A stretch of DNA of 64,000 nucleotides, from the NCBI RefSeq assembly GCF_036320965.1, contig NC_092225.1, positions 76,256,435 to 76,320,434 of the forward strand, written 5' to 3'. The notes below the pieces were generated by a model. The model worked only from the letters and a program-made list of their open reading frames with translations, searched no databases and was not told the origin of the DNA. The first letter of the stretch is position 1. The number at the start of each line of letters is the position of its first letter. Source of the stretch: Panulirus ornatus (taxonomy: Eukaryota; Arthropoda; Malacostraca; Decapoda; Palinuridae). Of this stretch, positions 57,879 through 64,000 are shown piece after piece. The translations under genes were made by a program, and so were the position numbers.

Positions 57879-57884
57879 TATGAC

Positions 57885-59700
57885 TCATGGTAAGGTGCCT
57901 GAGGACTGGTGAAATGCTTGCACAGTGCCATTGTACAAAGGCAAAGGGGATACAAGTGAGTGCTCAAATTACAATGGTATAAGTTTGTTGAGTATTCCTG
58001 GGAAATTATATGGGCGGGTATTGACTGAGAGGGTGAAAGCATGTACAGAGCATCAGATTGGGGAAGAGCAGTGTGGTTTCAGAAGTGGTAGAGGATGTGT
58101 GGATCAGGTGTTTGCTTTGAAAAATGTATGTGAGAAATACTTAGAAAAGCAAATGGATTTGTATGTGGCATTTTTGGATCTGGAGAAGGCATATAATAGA
58201 GTTGATAGAGATGCAGAGTTTGTGGAAGGTATTAAGAATATATGGTGTGGGAGGTAAGTTGTTAGAAGCAGTGGAATGTTTTTATCAAGGATGTAAGGCA
58301 TGTGTATGTGTAGGAAGAGAGGAAATTGATTGGTTCTCAGTGAATGTTGGTTTGCGGGAGGGGTGCGAGATGTCTCCATGGTTGTTTAATTTGTTTATGG
58401 ATGGGGTTGTTAGGGAGGTGAATGCAAGAGTTTTGGAAAGAGGGGCAAGTATGCATTCTGTTATAGATGAGAGAGCTTGGGAAATGAGTCAGTTGTTGTT
58501 CGCTGATGATACAGCACTGGTGGCTGATTCGGGTGAGAAACTGCAGAAGCTGGCAACTGAGTTTGGTAAAGTGTGTGAAAGAAGAAAGCTGAGAGTAAAT
58601 GTGAATAAGAGCAAGGTTATTAGGGACAGTAGGGTGAGGGACAAGTCATTGGGAGGTAAGTTTGAATGGAGAAAAACTGGAGGAAGTGAAGTGTTTTAGA
58701 TATCTGGGAGTGGATTTGGCAGCAGATGGAACCATGGAAGCAGAAGTGAATCATAGGGGGGGGGGAAGTTCTGGGAGCGTTGAAAAATGTGTGGAAGTCG
58801 AGAACGTTATCTTGGAAAGCAAAAATGGGTATGTTTGAAGGAATAGTGGTTCCAACAATGTTGTATGATTGCGAGGCGTGAGCTATAGATAGGGTTGTGC
58901 AGAGGTGGATAGATGTGTTGGAAATGAAATGTTTGAGGACAATATGTGGTGTGAGGTGGTTTGAACGAGTAAATAATGAAAGGGTATGAGAGATGTGTGG
59001 TAATAGAAAGTGTGTGGTTGAGAGAGCAGAAGAGGGTGTACTGAAATGGTTTGTTCACATGGAGAGAATGAGTAAGGAAAGATTAACAAAGCAGATATAT
59101 GTGTCAGAGGTGGAAGGATCAAGGGGAAGTGGGAGAACAAATTGGAGGTGAAAGGGTGGAGTGAAAAAGATTTTGAGCGATTGGGGCCTGAACATGCAGG
59201 AGGGTGAGAGGCGTGCAAGGAATAGAGGGAACTGAAACGATGTGGTATACCGGGGTCGACGTGCTGGCAATGGATTGAACCAGGGCATATGAAGCGTCTC
59301 GGGTAAACCATGGAAAGTTTTGTGGGGCCTGGATGTGGAAAGAGAGCTGTGGTTTCGGTGCATGATACATGACAGACAGCGACTGAGTGTGAACGAATGT
59401 GGCCTTTGTTGTCTTTTCCTAGCGCTACCTCACGTGCTTGCGGGGAAGGGGTGTGTCATTTCATGTGTGGCGGGGTGGCGACGGAAATGAATAAGGGCAG
59501 ACTATGAATTATGTACATGTGTATACATGTATGTCTGTATGTATATATATGAATATGTTGAAATATGTAGGTATGCATATGTGCGTGTGTGGACGTGTAT
59601 GTATATACATGAGCATGTGGGTGCGTTGGGCCATTTTTTCGTCTGTTTCCTTGCGCTACCTCGCAGGAGACTGTAACAAAGTATACTAAATGAATGTATA
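57885..59700 (+). mobile_element. Family A LINE (host copy), right part
   Basis: It continues the host from THGKVPEDW through motif A (58,165-58,190; AYN in place of AYD), motif B (GLREGCEMSPW), FADDTALVADS (58,498-58,530), the C-terminal domain and the long 3' UTR, with the upstream module at 59,419-59,431 and the terminal one at 59,652-59,664. The end ACAAAGTATACTAAATGAATG is a simple-repeat tail. The insertion of AGTTTG near 58,216 and other indels break the frame. Confidence 0.87.
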
Positions 59701-59756
59701 TATATATTTTGTATAATTATACAAGATCTTTTGCCAAAGTCATTCATTAAAATATT

Positions 59757-60395
59757 TTCTTATTACCAAGTAGCTCAACAGGGTAGCATTAGGAACAAAT
59801 GAACAACAGCCTCATTTGCACACCTCCACAGTCTGTCTTTCCTGTATAATATACTCCATCACCTCAAGTGTTAGAATCTTAAGATGGTCTCTTGCCTTAC
59901 AGCTTTATCATTTCAGAATTGAAGCAATATAAGTCTACAGCCAAGTCTTACAGACTATTCCATGGTAAACTTTGAATGTAATTTATGCGTTGAAGCACTA
60001 AATGGCTATAAAGTGGCATTAGAGTTCACCAGTTATGAAGACTCTTTTGCTGTATCCATCCCATTCAGGGAGTTCCCAGAGGGGGGCATCAGAGATATAG
60101 ATAGATATTCCATGGTTCAGACCATTGATAGGATATCACTCCCTGTGTATGCTTGGATCTCGTTCAAACTATCGTATGCACACATCTCATCCACCTGATT
60201 GTTCTATCTCATTCCTCCATGTTTCCGTCTCCTTCTCAGTCTCTCCCTCACCCTTATTCTCTCCACTTCTGACACATAGAACCTCGTAGTCAATCTATTT
60301 TTGCCCATCCTGTCCATATGTCTGAACTGTTTTACCTCACCTTGGTCAACTCACAATCAGACTGCTTATTTCCACACATCTCTTTTTGTTTTTTG
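59757..60395 (-). mobile_element. Very old family A-related 3' end, minus strand
   Basis: The order of remnants is a module-like GGGTAGCATTAGGAAC (59,778-59,793), CATTTGCACA, TTCCATGGT (60,108-60,116), CACCTGATTGTTCTATCTCATT and TTCCGTCTCC, with VQTYGQDGQK on the minus strand (60,300-60,330). This follows the order of a family A 3' UTR and C-terminal domain, but with an unrelated block around 59,880-60,060. Confidence 0.5.
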
Positions 60396-60449
60396 TTTCA
60401 TAAGATGGCACAGTCAACTGAATACCCTAATCGAGGTCATCTCATTAAC

Positions 60450-60454
<5 letters not shown>

Positions 60455-60523
<69 letters not shown>
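60455..60523. repeat. (TA)n tract
   Basis: 69 bp of TA directly before the 5' end of the plus-strand sA element. Confidence 0.97.
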
Positions 60524-60527
<4 letters not shown>

Positions 60528-60747
60528 GGGGATAGGGGAGAAAGAATACTTCCCACGTATTTCCTGCGTGTCGTAGAAGGCGACTAGAAGGGGAGGGAGC
60601 GGGGGGCTGGAAATCCTCCCCTCTCAATTTTTTTTAATTTTCCAAAAGAAGGAACAGAGAAGGGGGCCAGGTGAGGATATTCCCTCAGTGGCCCAGTTCT
60701 CTGTTCTTAACGCTACCTCGCTAACGCGGGAAATGGCGAATAGTTTG

Positions 60748-60762
<15 letters not shown>
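60524..60762 (+). mobile_element. Element sA, full length, plus strand
   Basis: 5' CCCTGGGGATAGGGGAGAAAG; hairpins CACG/CGTG and GTCG/CGAC (60,552-60,586); long stem AGGGGAGG/CCTCCCCT (about 60,589-60,624); GAAGGAACAGAGAAGG (60,648-60,663); 3' module TTAACG-CTACCT-CGCTAA (60,707-60,724); CGCGGGAAATGGCGAATAG; A-tail (60,748-60,762). (TA)n lies on both sides. The first two thirds align with the family A leader at 6,243-6,400 and the last third with the family A 3' end. Confidence 0.9.

Positions 60763-60842
<80 letters not shown>
60763..60842. repeat. (TA)n tract
   Basis: 80 bp of TA between the sA tail and the truncated 5' end of a young family A copy. Confidence 0.97.
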
Positions 60843-62165
<1,323 letters not shown>

Positions 62166-62330
62166 GTTTGCAGTTTCACGTGTTACCAAGTAGCACCAGG
62201 AACATAGGAAGGAATGGCCTCATTCGCTCATACCTATATCCAGACTGTCATGTAAAATGCACTGAATCAGACCCTCATTTCCAAAGCAAAGCCCAACAGA
62301 ACGTTCTGTGTTTTCTTCTGACCATTTCCT
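62166..62330 (-). mobile_element. Old family A-related 3' UTR fragment
   Basis: ACCAAGTAGCACCAGGAAC, GGCCTCATTCGCTCA, ACTGTCATGTAAAATGCACTGAA and CATTTCCAAAGCAAAGCCC follow the order of the long 3' UTR on the minus strand (module, GGCCACATTCGTTCACAC, GCTGTCATG, CACATCCAGGCCC). Only this part remains. Confidence 0.65.
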
Positions 62331-62337
62331 TACATAT

Positions 62338-62880
62338 TTACCTGGAATATTAATACCAAGCAGGTTATATTGACCTGGGATACTTCTGCCTGGCAGTTTA
62401 CATTGACTTGGAATATTTTTACCAGGTAAATTATGGCGGCTTGGGATCATTCTGCCTTGTGAGTTAAATTGGCTTGGATTCTTTCTTCCTGACAAATCAT
62501 ATTGACCTGGGATCTTTCTACCCAACAGATTATATTGATCTGGGATCTCTCTACCTGGCAAGTTATATTGATCTCGAGTTATTTTTAATCAGCAAGTTAA
62601 ATTGACTTATTAGGCAAGTTGTACAGACTTGTGGTCTTTTTTCCAGGCAGATTCTGTTGACCTTGAAAAATGTTGACTACATAGTAGGCTAGTTATATCA
62701 TCTTAGCATTCCCTACCAAGCAAGTTATATTGCCCAGGTATCTTTCTGTCCGATGTTTTCTATTGTCCTGGTATCTTTCCATCCGTCTAGTTACAATGGC
62801 CTCTTGTCCAGGTGTCTTTCTGTCCGATGTGTTTTCTGTTGTCCTGGTATCTTTCCGTCCGTGTAGTTATTACGGCCTTA
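62338..62880. repeat. Minisatellite, 33-bp unit, about 16 units
   Basis: Units resemble AGTTATATTGACCTGGGAT followed by CTTTCTACCTGGCA, starting at about 62,361 and repeating every 33 bp, with a few units of altered length (near 62,580, 62,650 and 62,790). From about 62,715 the units become a second type with GGTATCTTTCTGTCCGATG. On the minus strand six consecutive units are open in frame with an 11-residue period (like LPGRKIPGQYN). Confidence 0.88.
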
Positions 62881-63282
62881 GACGAATATCAAGGATTTGC
62901 TTGAGGTGAGAAAAGCAACGGTGCTGATCAGAGTGGTGTGTAAAATCATTGTAGCTTAGAGATCTCATCAAATTTTGAGTTATTTTAGAAGTCAGGTTGA
63001 ATTACTAGTATTAGTCAAATTCTTCTAAAATTGAATAAAGCTGTTGTAAAGATGTAACTTTATCATGAGACTGGCGATTATATTTGACAAAAAATTAATA
63101 TATGACATTAAGTAAAAACAACTGAGGACAATAATCAAGGGAGTTTTGCTCGGTAAAAAGAATAATATACTTATGCAGATAGACATAAACTTGTTATAAA
63201 CATATGTCGGTGTCCTAGGAGGTGGTGGCATATATATTTCATCGGTTATGTAGACATATATTTGCATTTGTTTCCGTTATAG

Positions 63283-63440
63283 AGGCAAAAATGAGTGAGG
63301 ATAATTATATGATTCCAGAAATTTGCATTATTATTATGATTGAATGTTTATTGTATACTCTGTATCTCCTGGTGGGACTTTCCGGCCTCAGATACGTCCC
63401 TCAGTGGCATGGAATATTTCTGGCCGACACATCTTTCAAG
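63283..63440 (+). CDS. Candidate host exon with one membrane helix
   Basis: A pyrimidine-rich stretch ending TTCCGTTATAG precedes 63,283 and resembles a splice acceptor. AAG|GTATGA at 63,440/63,441 resembles a donor. ATG at 63,291 has an A-rich, Kozak-like context (GCAAAAATGAG). From it, exactly 50 codons are open in phase 0: MSEDNYMIPE, then a hydrophobic helix from ICIIIMIECL to LLVGL, then RYVPQWHGIFLADTSFK. The end HGIF-x-x-D-x-S-F-K recalls the first loop of lipid phosphate phosphatase (PAP2/wunen-type) proteins, where a GVF-C-N-D-x-S-I-K type motif follows the first helix. The usual cysteine is missing. The identity is a guess; the exon itself is only moderately supported. Confidence 0.35.
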
Positions 63441-64000
63441 GTATGAACGAACTCCTAGATTCCTAGACCTTTGGTACCAGGTCCAGTAATCACGCCTATT
63501 TTCAACATTACCTCAGTATGTTTGGTACCAGTGACACCCATTTGTGTGTTCAGTAAACGAAAGAGTAATCTAGAACAAAGAGTTGATGAGAAGAAATAGT
63601 GGTTCAGAGTTACACTATTAGCAGGGCGGGTGTTGGACATGTCGTATTGCTGCAACTTTTTGATTACTCAAAGAAAACATAAGGAGCATGGCTTAGATTT
63701 ACGGTTCATTTCGATTATGACCAATCATTATTTATTAATTCCCAAGAGTGGATAGATAGACTCACTTAAATGGATTTGTACAATACAAGATATTGTCAAT
63801 ATTAAGTTATTGCGAATTCAAGCAAAACTGTCAAGGAAGCTATGGTTTGCAGCTCAGAACGAACATTAATTGGAAACCATTTAATTGTCAAGGACTATTT
63901 TTACTATGATGTAAATACTGTATCATCAGGCCACATATTTTTTTGTTTTCAGTGCATATAATCATAAAAGCTGAATGTGTATAATCATAAAAGCCGTTCT
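63441..64000. other. No gene seen; intron if the preceding exon is real
   Basis: This AT-rich DNA contains no recognisable frame or repeat. It would be the start of the intron after the candidate exon. Confidence 0.4.

Noticed and set aside
55249..59700. Two tandem LINE copies
   Set aside because: The TATGAC duplication and the restored host sequence show one copy nested in the other.
62220..62561. 113-codon minus-strand frame with 11-residue repeats as a gene
   Set aside because: The frame begins within the minisatellite and ends in an old LINE 3' UTR. Upstream units contain stops, and there is no splice or start evidence.
62338..62880. CRISPR-like array of regularly spaced repeats
   Set aside because: The units are contiguous 33-bp tandem repeats without spacers, in a eukaryotic context.

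Overview
The window looks like intergenic or intronic DNA from a large, repeat-rich animal genome, most likely a decapod crustacean. I base the decapod call on my recollection of the LINE 3' end sequence and on the abundance of (TA)n, (CA)n and (CT)n tracts; nothing in the window proves it. There are no bacterial-type operons, no tRNA or rRNA genes that I can see, and only one short stretch near the right end that resembles a host exon (63,283-63,440).

At least 60% of the window is one non-LTR retrotransposon family, called 'family A' here. It encodes a single endonuclease-reverse transcriptase protein of about 980 residues (APE-type endonuclease with SETK, GDLNAK and SDH motifs; RT with FMDLEKAYD, GLRQGCVMSPWLFN and FADD motifs). 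Its 5' leader is short, its full length is about 3.3 kb, and its tail is A-rich or a simple repeat. This layout and the RT motifs fit the RTE clade. About 25 copies are present on both strands, from old and heavily mutated (6.2-10.4 kb, 46.6-50.5 kb) to nearly undamaged (40.5-42.0 kb, 60.8-61.8 kb). A short companion element ('element sA', about 230 bp, five copies) consists of the family A 5' leader joined to the family A 3' end. Long (TA)n tracts sit at most family A and sA ends and appear to be both target and product of insertion.

Layout: 1-3.1 kb, hAT transposase pseudogene split by a family A copy; 3.1-5.4 kb, family A pieces; 5.5-5.7 kb, (CT)n; 6.2-15.4 kb, stacked family A copies with (TA)n; 15.4-18.9 kb, AT-rich DNA without genes; 18.9-22.6 kb, tail-to-tail family A pair; 23-33.5 kb, decayed CR1-like LINE copies containing a hAT-type MITE and a young family A insertion; 33.5-36.4 kb, no gene; 36.4-43.5 kb, nested family A and sA copies; 43.5-45.9 kb, no gene; 45.9-46.6 kb, another old LINE fragment; 46.6-61.9 kb, dense family A and sA, including an element with the structure of twin priming (50,567-53,688); 62.2-62.9 kb, 33-bp minisatellite; 63.3 kb, candidate host exon.

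The elements interact in visible ways. Young copies land in older copies, with target-site duplications that can be read directly (TATGAC at 56.1/57.9 kb, TCTCTGTATGTATAT at 37.2/38.6 kb). sA carries only the two ends of family A, so it presumably depends on the family A protein. (TA)n tracts recruit copies in both orientations, giving long tail-to-tail inverted repeats.
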